NCBI RefSeq assembly: GCF_954871325.1
Contig: NC_088779.1
Location: 17,114,846 to 17,178,845, forward strand
Length of the DNA stretch: 64,000 nucleotides
Direction: 5' to 3'
Origin: Gordionus sp. m RMFG-2023
Taxonomy: Eukaryota; Nematomorpha; Gordioida; Chordodea; Parachordodidae
Under the pieces are notes generated by a model that was not told where the DNA came from, did no database searches, and saw only the letters and a program-made list of their open reading frames with translations. Positions 11,515 through 22,833 of the stretch are shown here, one piece after another. The number at the start of each line of letters is the position of its first letter. Within the stretch, counting starts at the first letter, position 1. The translations under genes and the position numbers were made by a program.

Positions 11515-12306
11515 TTTTTGGAAGTAAGATGTTATTGTCTTTTTTTGCAACTGGGTTTCAACTCCATTTGTGATATTATATGGAATATCACAATTTAAAG
11601 ATACCCAATTATTATTATCTCTTTTGATGGCTACCTTTGTAAATTTCATATCAGCTGGCTTGACATGAGGATGTTTATGTTTATAATGTTCATGTATCTT
11701 GTCACTTCTTATTTTAGAAGTTTTGCAATTTTTAATATTGCACTTAACTTTATATATGGTTTTGTTACTTGGCATCTAGAAAGAAATAATTATTATAATA
11801 TAATTTTTTACATATTATGTTTTTTATTATTCTTTGCTTGCTGATATATGTTTTTATGCATGACTCAAAAAATTACCTAAAATTTATCCTGCTAAAATCT
11901 ATAAATTTATTAAAAAACATAATATAAATATATTAACCTCTAAGAAAAGTACCAAATAGGAAATGTGTAAATATTAACTTGATAAAATGCTAAATGAAAA
12001 TCGTTGACAAAGAAAATTTATATTATTTATTAATTGACAAATATCTTTACTTTAATTGACATTTTTCAGAAAATCAAACGATAACCATCATAATCGTATC
12101 AATTAATGGATTAAAAAAATATTATAATTCAAATCAAAAATTACCCACCAAAAATCAATACCTACCCCCAAAAAAATAATGCCTACCCCCAAAAAATTAA
12201 TATCAACCCCTTAAAATCGATACCTACCCCCAAAAATGCTAATATGTTTTGGAGGCATTTGTCTCCTACCCCCCCCCCCCCCGGCCATGTAGACGCTGAG
12301 GACAGC

Positions 12307-13304
12307 TTTTATAATCTTTATTTAAGAAATATTTAAAGGTTTATAAAATTTTAAAATTCTATCGATGGCGGGTATTAGGAACATATCGCAACCAACATTG
12401 TGCTGACTCAATTCTGTAAATACCCTCTGTTTTACCAAATTCACTGAGGCATTACCAGATCAGAAAGCTGACATGCAATTTATTGATAATCTCGAATCTG
12501 CTATCTTTACCATTATATGGTTATCTATGTCTTTGGATTTTTCACTATTTGAGGGGAAAAGATTTAATAGTTTTATTGACGACCTTAATTTTGTTGAAAT
12601 AGCGGAAGATCAAGGGAAATATTTTAATATTTCCCTTATTAAATGCATCTGTTAGAATTGCATATGTATGCCCATCTTTCAAAACGTCAAGAATTGACCT
12701 TCTGGATTTAGGTCTTAAAACATTGATAGCCTTGATCATTTTTGTTCTACAAGTATAGTTTTCATTTATATTAGAGTCGTTAAATATTATGGGAAAAGAT
12801 TCTACCAACATTGTGATGCTAAGTATCTCTTTGAATGTTGTACTATAAAATAAGTGATTACAATTGCCGCAACTGTAGTTGCATCTGTATTATTTCTTAT
12901 TTTTGGAGTACCTTATAATGTATTTAAACGTGATACGTGATAATTAAGCGCCTATCCCTATAATGTTATACGCACACATGGTAGATTTCTAATTGCGGTC
13001 GTTTTACGGGACAATCGCATAAAATTGTATATTTAAAAAAGATCGTTGGTTTCTTTATAAATTAATATATTTTAATAAATCTAGATGTTATTTTATTTTA
13101 AAAAATAGTTACCGACTTTGTATTTCTATAAACTAATTATAAAAAATAATAGGCGGATAATTAAGTCAACAAAATACCGGCCGAAGGCCGGCACTTTGAG
13201 GGCCGTTTTTTAGCAATTTTTATATTTCTACCGCAATTTTCGTATTTCTCCCTCATAATACCAAATTTATCCCGCAATTTAAAAATTTTGACCTGGCAAC
13301 CCTG
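12307..13304 (-). pseudogene. Inverted second copy of the hAT 5' half (right arm of outer element)
   Basis: Read on the minus strand, it begins with the hAT terminus at 13304 and reaches a transposase piece at 12545-12811 (TDAFNKGNIKIFPLIFRYFN), equivalent to 6230-6350 on the plus strand. It then passes a shared CCATCGATAGAATTTTAAAATT stretch shortened by the inner hAT. The homology resumes across that insertion at about 7813 and runs down to about 7590. By eye the arms are roughly three-quarters identical. Confidence 0.75.
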
Positions 13305-14053
13305 GTTGGGAGAGATTTGGGTGACAGTGTATTACAATAACAGTAATAGTGGGGAGAAACGTCTGCGGAGATTTTTTTAGAAGGCGAACTAAGATTTGGT
13401 TGGATTTGCTTAGGCCAAATGTGCAAAGGAGGAAAACTGAGACAAAGGATGAATCTGAGTTTATGGTAGGATAGACAGTATGAACGAGAATATTTGAGGG
13501 TAACAGATAAAGGGAGTCCGGAGTGAATTTATTAAATATGGGAATCAAATTGAGTAGGGTGGAGTTTTCAGATAGTATAGTAGGTATTCTACACCGATAC
13601 CAACTCCGCAGAAGAGTGGAACCTGGGAGATTACGATCGGGACTATAATAGGAGGGGATGAGGAAATTCATAAAAAAAATATATAATGATAACGGTACAT
13701 TATCGAAAATTTTCCTAGGGTAAAGTTGGTTGAAAAATATTTATCTAGAGCTCAATATATCCAAGGAAAATCTAAGAGGACACCTAAACCAAAGATCGGC
13801 TAACTCAATACCTGGACGATTAATAATATGAAAAGGGGAATCATCAATATCGGGATAAATGGGACAAAATGGTTAATGCGATATACAAATGATTAAATGA
13901 GCCAAGTCGAACCAAGACGTGATTTCTATAGGGAATCAACAATACCGTCGAACAAAGAAGAAAGGCTCAAGGAGCTAAAGAACCAAAGATAAGAATGTTA
14001 AAAATCGCATCCTTGAATTTGAAAGGCAATAATTATGGGTAGAGGCCGGATGC
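13305..14053 (+). mobile_element. Ty3/Gypsy fossil, part 2 (after the hAT insertion)
   Basis: Continuation of the element interrupted at 5658, as shown by the hAT target duplication at the junction. It is less AT-rich than its surroundings, with purine-rich pol-like sequence and no intact frame. A GGGTAGAGGCCGGA purine stretch followed by TGTTGAAGCG at about 14053 could be a polypurine tract and LTR start, but the other LTR was not found. It is broken in several places. Confidence 0.55.
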
Positions 14054-15083
14054 GATGTTGAAGCGCGACGTTTGGTTATTATGTTGGTCATTTTTTTATG
14101 TTAAATTGTTATTCATTCATTTATTTTTGGTGATGATATTTTTGATTATCTTATGTAATCATTCTTTTAATATATTATTATTATTTAGAGTAATTATAAA
14201 AAATTGTTTACGTTTTTAAATTATATTATTAACCAATTTATATTTATTTTAAATAGATATAAAAAGAAGAAAATATCCAAATAAATCATTATTATTTTTT
14301 TTCCAAATTTTATTTTACTATTTTTACTTTTTTCTGAGTATATCATTATTCTGTTTTCTTTTAATTTTGTGTCAAAAACTTGTGGGGAAAAAAAACATAA
14401 AAGAAGGGGAAAAAGTTAAAAAAAGGAATAAACAACGAAAAAGTAGAGAAAGATTCAAAATAGAACAAAAGGAAAGGAAAACAAAGATAAAAACTATAAT
14501 TAAATTTGATTTGAACTTTATTAAAAATTAGTCGTGTTTAAATTATAACTATCAATTAAAATAACCCACAATTTTCTAATAATTAAAATAAACAAATCAA
14601 TTATTGATTGAAGTCTTTTTCAAGAAGCGGACATAATTTTAGCCTATTAATTGCTCATAAAATTAGTGCAAATCTATTTATCAAATAAAAATGAGTGGAG
14701 TATCAGATAATTTTAGCCTATTAATTGCTCATAAAATTAGTGCAATTCTATTTATCAAATAAAATTGAGTGGAGTATTAGATAAATTTAAAATAAATGCT
14801 TTTCTACCTTAAATATCACAGATAAATCATATTATACCCTCTGATTTGGTTTAATTGTCTATATATGATGAATTAAATAAACATTAATGTTAATATATGA
14901 GATTATATTTGTAATCTATTTTTATTTATTATTATATTTTATGTATATATTTATTGATTTATAAAGAAATAATATCTCTTTTCCATTCAAAATACTTTTC
15001 TATTTGATTTAAAATTTAAAAATAATGAAAAATAAGTTTGACCCATGACGCAAAAAGAAATAGGTCAATTCGCTGTTTTTTGT
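14054..15083. other. AT-rich spacer with a 74-bp tandem duplication
   Basis: No gene seen. Between 14633 and about 14785 a 74-bp segment occurs twice in tandem (ATAATTTTAGCC at 14633 and 14707). Confidence 0.6.
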
Positions 15084-15905
15084 CAGGGATCCAAACCGAA
15101 CCGTTAAACCGCTAAAAACCTGTATTTTTTATCGAACTTAAACCGAACCTAAACCTCTGAAAAATTCCTAGCCGAACCTTAACCGAACCGCTAAAATGCC
15201 TCTAACCGGTTCGAGTCTCATAATTTTATGCTTATAAAATAATGTGTAAGTTATTACTAGTAGTATATTGCAAAAATTTTAACTATATTCAAATTGTTTT
15301 AAAAATTATTATCAATCACATTTAATTGATAAACGTCAGTCATAATTATAATAAACTTTAGTATATTGCCATTTTGCAATATTTAAATATTTTAAGCTTA
15401 TAAATTATAATGCCTAGAAAAAAATTTAATCTAATATATAAATTATTTACATATAGTATTATAAATGACACATCAAATCTGATATCATACTGGCAATGCC
15501 AGCAACCCAAGTTAGTGTGGAAGGATGTTTTTCAACAATTAAATTTATATTATCTCCTTATAGATGTAATTTGAGTGAGAGAATTTTGAAAATATATTAA
15601 TTGTGCAGCTTAGTAAAAAAAATTTAAGTAATTGTTCATATTTAAATTAATCATTGATATATTATTTGTTATATTTGTGCAATTAATAAAAATGAAGGTT
15701 TTTATTTTAATTATGAAATAAAAAAATTTTTTTCCTGATACATAATCCTAATGTAGGTTTGAATACAAATGTGTTCAAACCGGTTAGAGGTTCGAACCGA
15801 ACCGATATTTTTATTTTTTGCGAACCGAACCTGAACCTTGAACCGTTATTTTTATCCTAACCTGAACCTGAACCGAACCGATATTCGTTTCGGTTTGGAT
15901 CCCTG
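15084..15905 (+). mobile_element. hAT-derived non-autonomous element with CAGGGATCC termini
   Basis: Perfect 17-bp terminal inverted repeats CAGGGATCCAAACCGAA at both ends, followed by repeats of AACCGAACC. No clear 8-bp target duplication is visible. The interior keeps a piece of hAT dimerisation domain at about 15487-15600 on the plus strand (LAMPATQVSVEGCFSTIKF). A related decayed copy lies at 29042-31739. Confidence 0.8.
15487..15600 (+). pseudogene. hAT dimerisation-domain fragment
   Basis: Short open stretch reading AMPATQVSVEGCFSTIKF, then RCNLSERILK, and ending in a stop. This is the C-terminal hAT dimerisation signature in which a Ser/Glu-Arg/Gly-x-Phe-Ser core is typical. The rest of the transposase is absent. 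Confidence 0.7.
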
Positions 15906-15949
15906 GTGACAGGAGCTTTTTTAAATTAAAATTCCGTATTAGTAACAAA

Positions 15950-16160
15950 GTAGTTTTAGTGATGTGGAAATTAATGGAAAGCTATGGTTATATATTAATA
16001 ATATAAATTAGTATATTCGTTAATTAGATATGTTTTATAATGATTATATGTATGTATGATATTGGTTGGTAGTGTTTAACTGCCTAACATTATTGCTTAT
16101 AGAAAGATATAAGTTTATAAACGTGATATATTAACTCCCATTATTATATACCCCTGATTA
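15950..16160 (+). repeat. Dispersed repeat shared with about 26650-26830
   Basis: The stretch around ATTCGTTAATTAGATATG and ATGTATGTATGATATTGG is closely matched at 26770-26815 (ATTCGTTGATTAGATATG, ATGTATGTATAATATCGG). At 26.6 kb it follows a Ty3 RNase H scrap, so a piece of LTR is one possibility. Confidence 0.4.
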
Positions 16161-16386
16161 GTATTGTGAAAAGGCCCGATTTGGTTAGATTTTTAAAACT
16201 GTCTGATTAAGATTTTACCCCAAATTATATTGTGTAAGCCTGAAGATTTGGCAAGTAGGAGCCCAAACCTTTCTGCCAGTTATAAGCAAAATCACCAGGC
16301 TTGCACATGCACAGTAATGTTTTAGTTATAATCTTAATTGGGCCGTTTTTATAAATCGACCTGAATCGGACTTTTTCACAACAATA
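16161..16386. mobile_element. Miniature inverted-repeat element (TATTGTGAAAA family)
   Basis: The left end TATTGTGAAAAGGCCCGATT and the right end (inverse) TATTGTTGTGAAAAAGTCCG form a gapped inverted pair around about 225 bp with no coding sequence. Related short elements occur at 30384-30700, 49355-49570, 50748-50945 and 51895-51984. Confidence 0.6.
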
Positions 16387-16930
16387 CCTCTGAATTAAGA
16401 TATCACTATGATTAATTCACTCCGCCATTGATAAATAGTGTTAAGGATAACATTTTAATTTCAATGTAAATTGATAGGGAGAATTAAACGATCATGCTGT
16501 TTTTTTATTGCTGAAATTTTTTTATATAATTTTAAATTAATTTTAAATCAATTTTAATTTTATTAATCTAATTTGTAAAGTTGCAAAGAAACACTAATTT
16601 CAAAAGTAAAATATAAGATAAGATATAAATTTATAATGGATATTTATATAAAATTTTCTATAAAATATTATTCTTAATAAATATTAATAATTTATTAATG
16701 GCATAAAAATCGATAAAATTTTGCACAATTAAACACATTCTTAAGAAACTAATTACTTATTTTAACAACATTAGGGTGGAGCTAAAAAGTAATGTTTATT
16801 TGTAACTTTTAATAAATTTATTTTTTAAAAAACAATACATAACACATCAATTATAAATAGTATAAATGATTATCTTTCATTTAGATATTGGTGATAAGGA
16901 TGACAAGATGTTTTTGACTTGTTGATACTA
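16387..16930. other. AT-rich spacer
   Basis: No gene, repeat or element end recognised. Confidence 0.5.
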
Positions 16931-18900
16931 CGATCTTTGCCAAAGATCAAATATTAGCAAAACAAGCTTTGAAATGTAGTCTATTCTCATTCCATCTGGA
17001 GTATGGAGACAAATAGTGGTAGATTTGTGTTCTTTGCCAGAGAGTGATGATGAATTTAGGTTGACTGATTAATGTTTTTATTTCATTGAAACTTTTGGCA
17101 TGTTCAGCTTCCCATTTCCATTTTTTTTTGACTATTTTGTATAGTGGGTCTGCTAGCTCGGCAAAATTATTCAAAAATTTTCTGTAGTAACTTGCCATTC
17201 CTAAAAATGTAGAAAGTTCATCATAAGATTTTGGCTCTGGCATGTTGATTATAGCTCTAATTTTATCTCGATTAGGGTGTATATCTTCTGCATCTATATC
17301 ATGACCTAAAAATCTGACATTGGTTTTCATAAATACGCTTTTTGTAAAGTTTGGTGTGAGACCATATTTTAATATTCTTTCAAAAACTTTCTTTATATTT
17401 TCTATATGTATTTCGTCATTTTTACCCGTTATTAAAAGATCGTCAATAAAAAATATTACATCTTTCATGTCTCCGAATATTTTATCCATGGTCTGCTGGA
17501 ATAAAGCAGACGCAGTTTTGAGACCAAAGGGTAGTCTGGTAAATCTGGTAAATCTGAAATATCCTTTGTGTGTAGAAATGGTCAATATGTCCCTAAAGCT
17601 CTTATCTATGGGAATTAGCAAAAATGCGCTCTTGAAGTTGATTTTGGTGAATTTGTTTCCTTTTGTCTTGGTTTAGGATATTTGAACAGCGCAGGATTGA
17701 CTGTATCTTTAAAGTCAGCACATAACCTGAGACTTCCATCATCCATGAAGACTGGAGTTAATGGACTAGCCCAACGCACATCTTTTACGGGCTCTATTAT
17801 TTTGTCTTGTATCCTTCTGTTTAATTCTTTACCTACTATATCTATTCTGGAGTATGGTATTCTTCTCGGCGATATTATCTTTGGTACGGCATATTGCTTT
17901 AAGCGAAGCTTAATATTGGTTTTGCTGATGGGTTTATCGGCCATTTTTAGTTTGTAATTAAGTATGAGTTTGGTAAGTTTATTATTATAATAATTATCAT
18001 CTATATTTCTTACAAATTTTTTAAAAATATTCTTGAAGGCACTTAGCCAAGTTCTGCTAAGTAATGAATTTTTATTGCTATTAACAACTATCGCTTGTAA
18101 ATTTTTAGTTACTCCTTCGTAATTTGCGCTGATTTGCGTTGTCCCTATAGCCGTCATAGCTTGTTAATTAAATTAGATTTCTTCATTTCAGTGACGCTTG
18201 CGTTCTTAGCTATCGAATTAGGTATTATTTTAAATCTGGAACCTGTGTCAACCTGCATGACTGTTGTAAGGTTGTTCAATTTCAAAGTTACTTTATACGC
18301 GTTGTTGTCATTATCATTAAAATCTTCGGTCAAGTCAAGATCTTTGTTTTCTACTTTATCACTTTTAAATTCATCAACTTCTTCGATGTTTACTGTGTTA
18401 ATCTTGTTGCCATATTCTATCTGATTTCTAGTATCGTTATTTCTGTTGTTATTGTAATGTGACCTATTATCATATGGTTGATTTGTATTTTGTCTGTAAT
18501 CTCTATTGTTTTGATTTTGCTGTGAATCATTATTATTGTAATATCTATATTGTTTATTATTATTGAACCTTTGATTGTACCTGTCAAAATTTCTTGCATT
18601 ATTTCCATCATTAAGCCTCTCGTTGTATTGCCTGTAATTGTTAAATTTTCTGTTGTCACTGTGTTGATTGAATCTGTGGTTGTTATATTCATGTCTTGGG
18701 TAATTTTTTTGAAAATTACTGGAATATTGTCTGTGGTAAGTATCGAATCTGTTTTGATTGTTGTATCTTATATAATTCTGATGACGAGGTATATAGTAGT
18801 TATTTTGGCTATAATATCTTTGACTGTCAAAATATGGTCGTGGAGCTCATTGTTTTGTTCTTTGAATATCTCAAAAACGGTGATGGTACAAATCGAACTG
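16931..18900 (-). mobile_element. Ty3/Gypsy LTR-retrotransposon fossil (gag tail, protease, RT, RNase H start)
   Basis: Broken minus-strand element. Read from 18900 downwards there is an Asn/Arg/Tyr/Gln-rich gag tail (about 18420-18850), an aspartic-protease piece with MQVDTGSRF (about 18250), and the pol N-terminal part with RIPYSR and WASPLTPVFMDDGSLRLC (17621-18157). RT follows with FRFTRLPFGLKTASALFQQ, the FFIDDLLITG catalytic box and FLGMASYYRKFL (16947-17621). It ends at the RT/RNase H boundary. No LTRs were found. A few breaks are visible, and large pieces of frame survive, so it looks younger than the copy at 3.9 kb. Confidence 0.85.
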
Positions 18901-20430
18901 AAAACGGTACAAATCGGGTACAAATCAGTCCAACTGATAAACCATTGAAAATCAAAAAGTGTGGGGCGAACTTCAAGGACCTCCTGTTAAGGTTTTTATT
19001 TTTATTTTATTTTTTTTCGATAATGACCTGTTAAGGTCAAGGATTATTAACTTAAAACTTAATAAAGATAGATAACTATTGAAAATTAAGTATGATAATA
19101 AAAATATCATAAAGGTTAGGTGAGTAAGTTAAGTTTCCTTAGGTGGTAAATACGGTAAAATAAAAATATCATAATGCATATTTAATAAAATGGTAAACAT
19201 AATATGATAAAATGGTAAACATAATATGATAAAATATTAAAATAATGTATTTATTTGGTACGTTACCTTTATTTTTTTTCGTGAGAAGCCAGTATGTTTA
19301 TATTATATATTTTTTAGATAGGATTTGTGAGTAAATTTTTTATTTTATAGTATGGATTTTATATAATTTTTAAGAAGTTAATTTAAGTTTAATATTTTAT
19401 ATCTTTCTTTTTGCTTTAAAATGATTTTGGATTCATCATTATAAGAAAAGTGGAGAATCATTGAGTAGACGCTTTACGCTGCCACCATTATGTATTTGTG
19501 ACAATTAATGTTAAAACTATATTTGTAATGATTTATATTAAAACTTTATTTCACATGTTGAAATTACAAAATTACAATCAAAATAAAAATGTGTCTCTTT
19601 ATATAAAAAAATAGTTTTAAAGTAACTGAAAACATTTGCATAGTAACATTAAAATAAGAAAAATTTAAACATGAAAATTAAATTTAATCGCCTATAACTA
19701 TTTATACTTCTTAACAATTTGAAAAATACATTAAATAATATATGAATATTTTAAATGAATGAATTGTGACTATGAATGGAACAATTATATCCCTTTAACA
19801 TGAACAAAAAAAATGATAACATTATATAGTTGAATAATTGATATTGATGGCAAATTATTTTTTTCAAAAAAATAGTTAATTTGGAAATGAAAATGTTTAT
19901 GCTGATTAAGGTTAAACATTGAATGAAATTGCAGAAGAATTAAATATTTACAATACAATTATTAAAAATGAGAATGATAAAATTATGATTATTAAATTAT
20001 TTATCTAAATTTGAGAAATAATTCTGCTATAAAAATTTGGAAATCTGTTGATAATAATATAATTTAATGAGGATTTGAAATGGTGATGATATGAAATTAT
20101 TGATATTGAAATTAATCTTAGTGAAAATGAAATATTATCGGAACAATTATGTTATGTGATTATTAATGAAAAAAGTGACATAACATGGGAATTTAGACAT
20201 TTGGGAAATGGATGCTTATAAAGAGACATAGTTAATTTAGACGCAAAAACTAATATTAGCCAGATGTAGCCGTATTTGGGTTAAAGGACTAATGGTAGTG
20301 TAGGGATATGGATTACCTCATAGGCCATCCAAGGATGATAGCCTTGGCCACCTCTACGATAATGGTGACCTCGTTGGCCGTTCAAGCATAATGACGACCA
20401 ATCTATAATGAACGTGATAACGATATTCCG
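18901..20430. other. AT-rich spacer with minor repeats
   Basis: No gene supported. ATGGTAAACATAATATGATAAA occurs twice in direct repeat near 19190-19235. A sequence resembling a decayed CAGCGTCTAC hAT end lies at about 19462-19481. Less AT-rich sequence begins at about 20260, ahead of the foldback. Confidence 0.45.
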
Positions 20431-20499
20431 GTGCGAGCATCGATGTTGCGGAGATATAGACCTACGTCAAATGGCCTATTAGCAAAAAATTTATATTTT

Positions 20500-20880
20500 T
20501 TCTTATTTATACGCATTTTCCTAATCGATAAAAAGTTACGAAGATATATTAACGAAGTTAATTTCCGAATATTTTTTGGTCAAGAAAATGGATGTATAAA
20601 TAATATCGTTAAAAAAAAATTACCTCAGAAATTAAAATTAGGATTTATAGTATTGGATTCACAAAAAAGTGCATTGACTTTATTTATTGTTAATAGTAAA
20701 TTATATAGAAAAGCATAAATCATAAATAAAAAGTTAAAAATTCAGACATAGTGATTTAACTACAACATATGATGTTGGCTATCAAGAACAAGACCTTAAT
20801 TCCCAAAACTTTGTTGACCCAAAAATAGTTCTTACCAAAGGTAAATTGTTGATATAGATAAATTTATAAACCTTTTTAGT
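20500..20880 (+). other. Left arm of the foldback with exon-like frame
   Basis: The arm reads IDKKLRRYINEVNFRIFFGQ to a stop at 20716-20718. A second open piece, after AAATTCAG, reads TTTYDVGYQEQDLNSQNF and ends at AAAG|GTAAAT. The same text appears inverted in the right arm upstream of the OTU exons. It could be the 5' part of the OTU gene duplicated by foldback formation. The product is not recognised. Confidence 0.35.
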
Positions 20881-21469
20881 TGATAAAAAATCTCTTTATG
20901 AAAAACCTGAAATAAATTAATATACCTTAAAATTTATGGAAAATAAATTATCAATTTCATATTTAGAATCCTATTGCAACTTACATTTACTCAATATCTT
21001 CATACTTTTGGATTGTAGAGATTAAATTGATTTAAAAATAATATAGATAAATTAAAAACTACAATGAAATAATGTTAGTAATAATATATTTAACAGACTA
21101 TCAAATATCATGAATATTAATGTTTTGTTAACTAGATGCCTTTAATCATATCTTGTAAATTAAGTTATTATTTTCTTATATTAAAATTATTTAAATCAGA
21201 TTAATCTAAGGTATGATGATATCTATTGCCAGCTTTTCAGCAATATGTTATATATCATTTTTTTAAATTTTGGTCACTCCTATACCTAAAATGAATTATT
21301 TGTTATTCGATACTCGACTCGACTCGATTCGATTGTATTTTACGAATACGAATAACACAGTTATTCATAAGGAAAATTTATTATTCGTCGAATAATTTTT
21401 TATCTATTATTAGATCAAATTATTCGAGATTATTCGATTAAAATAATAATATTGAAAAATAATCATATA

Positions 21470-22833
21470 CAGGGTTTCCCATTCAAAAAAGGTAAAGTCC
21501 CAATCAAAAAAGGAAAAGTTTCAATCATAAAAGGAAAAGGTCGGATAAAAAAAGGAAAAGGGTCAATCATAAAAGAAAAGGTTCAATCATAAAAGAAAAG
21601 GTTCAATCAAAAAAGGAAAATTCCCTAAAAGAAAGGAAAATGTCCGATCAAAAAAGGAAAAGTGTTAAACAAAAAAGGATATGGTCCAATCAAAAAAGGA
21701 TATGGTCCAATGAAAAAAGGAAAAGTGTCAATCGAAAAAAGAAAATTTTCATAAGGAAAGTAGAAGTGTCAATCAAAAAAGGAAAATCGTAAATCATACC
21801 CATCAGAACCAAGAATGAAGACTTTCAGTCAAACGATATTAAAATTAGCTTTTATTTGATACATATCAAAAAAATTTATTTTTCACTCCCCTCCCCTCCG
21901 AAGTCATGCCCATCCAGACCAAGAATGAAGACTTTCAGTCAAACGATATTAAAATTAGCTTTTATTTTATACCCATATCGATATTTTGTGTTGATAAAAA
22001 TATTTCTGACCCCCCAAGACCTAGACCCGCCCATTATGGGGGAGAGATTGACGTCCATTTGAATAGATCTTTTGATTAGCTATCGATTGATACCCTATAT
22101 TAGACATATCTTATTTCATAAGGCCAAAAAAACAACATTGAAAATTAATGAATAACAATAAAATTAAAAAACAAAACGAAACGAAACGAAACGCGCGGAA
22201 AACGCTTTTAAAATAAGATTCTTCTATATCATGGTTCAAACGTGATAATGCCGTATAGTTCTTTATCCTTTAAAAAATTGAAATTTTAAAGGGATCCCTT
22301 TAAATCCCGTGAAGATCCCGGATAGTTATGATCCCTTTAAAAATTACGACATATGTATGTTGAAAAAAAAAACCTAAAGAATTGTTAAAAAAATGGACCT
22401 AAATTTATAAATTATTTTTAAAAATACAAAAGAATTATCAAAAATGGGAAGAAAAAAAATTGAGAAAAGATACAAATAAAGTAAAGAAATCGCAAAAAGT
22501 TAGAAATACAAGGAATGACAAAAATTAATAAAAATTTAAGAAAAATTTAAGAAAAATTGAAAAATTTATAATTTTTTTTTTAAAAAAAAATTACGGTTTT
22601 CTTTTTTTTGATTGACACTTTTCCTTTTCTTTTGGGAATTTTCCTTATTCGATTGACACTTTTCCTTTTTGGATTGGACCTTTTCCTTTTTTGTTTGACA
22701 CTTTTCCTTTTTTGATTGAACCTTTTCCTTTTATGATTGACCCTGTTCCTTTTTTGATCGGTCCTTTTCCTTTTATGATTGAAACTTTTCCTTTTTTGAT
22801 TGGGACTTTTCCATTTTTGAATAGGAAATCCTG
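21470..22833. mobile_element. Nested foldback with inverted minisatellite arms
   Basis: The termini are CAGGGTTTCCCATTCAAAAA at 21470 and, inverse at the right, CAGGATTTCCTATTCAAAAA at 22833. The arms are roughly 18-21-bp repeats of the type CAATCAAAAAAGGAAAAG: 21490-21785 on the plus strand and about 22610-22815 inverted. Between them a roughly 65-bp sequence (AAGAATGAAGACTTTCAGTC) is repeated at 21811 and 21922. No coding sequence; the Lys/Arg-rich reading frame on the minus strand here is only repeat translation. TA lies at both borders, but no 8-bp duplication. Confidence 0.75.

Larger units (their letters stand above)
8343..11775 (-). pseudogene. Inner hAT transposase gene (ZMYM1/TTF-type), spliced, internally deleted
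   Basis: Exon 1 is 11515-11775: start ATG, a Cys/His finger (CNIKNC...HEHYKHKH), ending SYFQK before GTAATA. Three tandem copies of a 29-codon exon follow (10454-10540, 10181-10267, 9914-9997). The next exon is 9692-9873, containing GPCQPC...FQYPVTNKR, joined in phase 2 to the last exon 8343-9609. That exon begins with the TTF-type zinc-finger region (NPRNWLSYS, CLYCIMF) and the first catalytic Asp region (ILDGTYDVS). It then jumps to the C-terminal dimerisation domain (TTSCSAERAMSKVKINKTRM). Most of the catalytic core, including the second Asp and the Glu, is missing, and one in-frame TAA lies at 8721. It therefore looks non-autonomous. A tamed host gene cannot be excluded, but the perfect element ends argue against it. 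Confidence 0.8.
7814..12298 (-). mobile_element. Inner hAT element, 4.5 kb, perfect 8-bp target duplication
   Basis: Termini are perfect inverted 15-mers CAGCGTCTACATGGC at 7814 and 12298, flanked by AGGACAGC on both sides (7806-7813 and 12299-12306). It has a subterminal GGCCTTCGGCC palindrome at about 7893 and a C-run before the right end. It carries a spliced transposase gene on the minus strand (8343-11775). Related ends lie at 3515-3623, and a 519-bp miniature relative lies at 26001-26519. The perfect duplication and termini mark it as younger than its host element. Confidence 0.93.
5659..13304 (+). mobile_element. Outer hAT element (foldback form), 7.6 kb with nested insertion
   Basis: Termini are CAGAGTTGCCATGTC at 5659 and, inverted at the right, CAGGGTTGCCAGGTC ending at 13304 (13 of 15 match). 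They are flanked by GCTGGGAG (5651-5658) and GTTGGGAG (13305-13312), an 8-bp duplication with one difference, as hAT transposases make. Both ends share subterminal runs of TCCCGCAATTTT/ACCGCAATTTT. The right arm is an inverted copy of the left arm's 5' part: 12307-13304 continued at about 7590-7813. The element was therefore a foldback before the inner hAT entered at 7814. It lies in the integrase end of the Ty3/Gypsy fossil. Confidence 0.85.

Noticed and set aside
13279-13671. 130-codon minus-strand protein
   Set aside because: Spans the hAT end and lies opposite Ty3/Gypsy remnant sequence; no family resemblance.
17320-18948. Plus-strand ORFs over 17.3-18.9 kb
   Set aside because: They lie opposite the minus-strand Ty3/Gypsy coding remnants, which have clear motifs.
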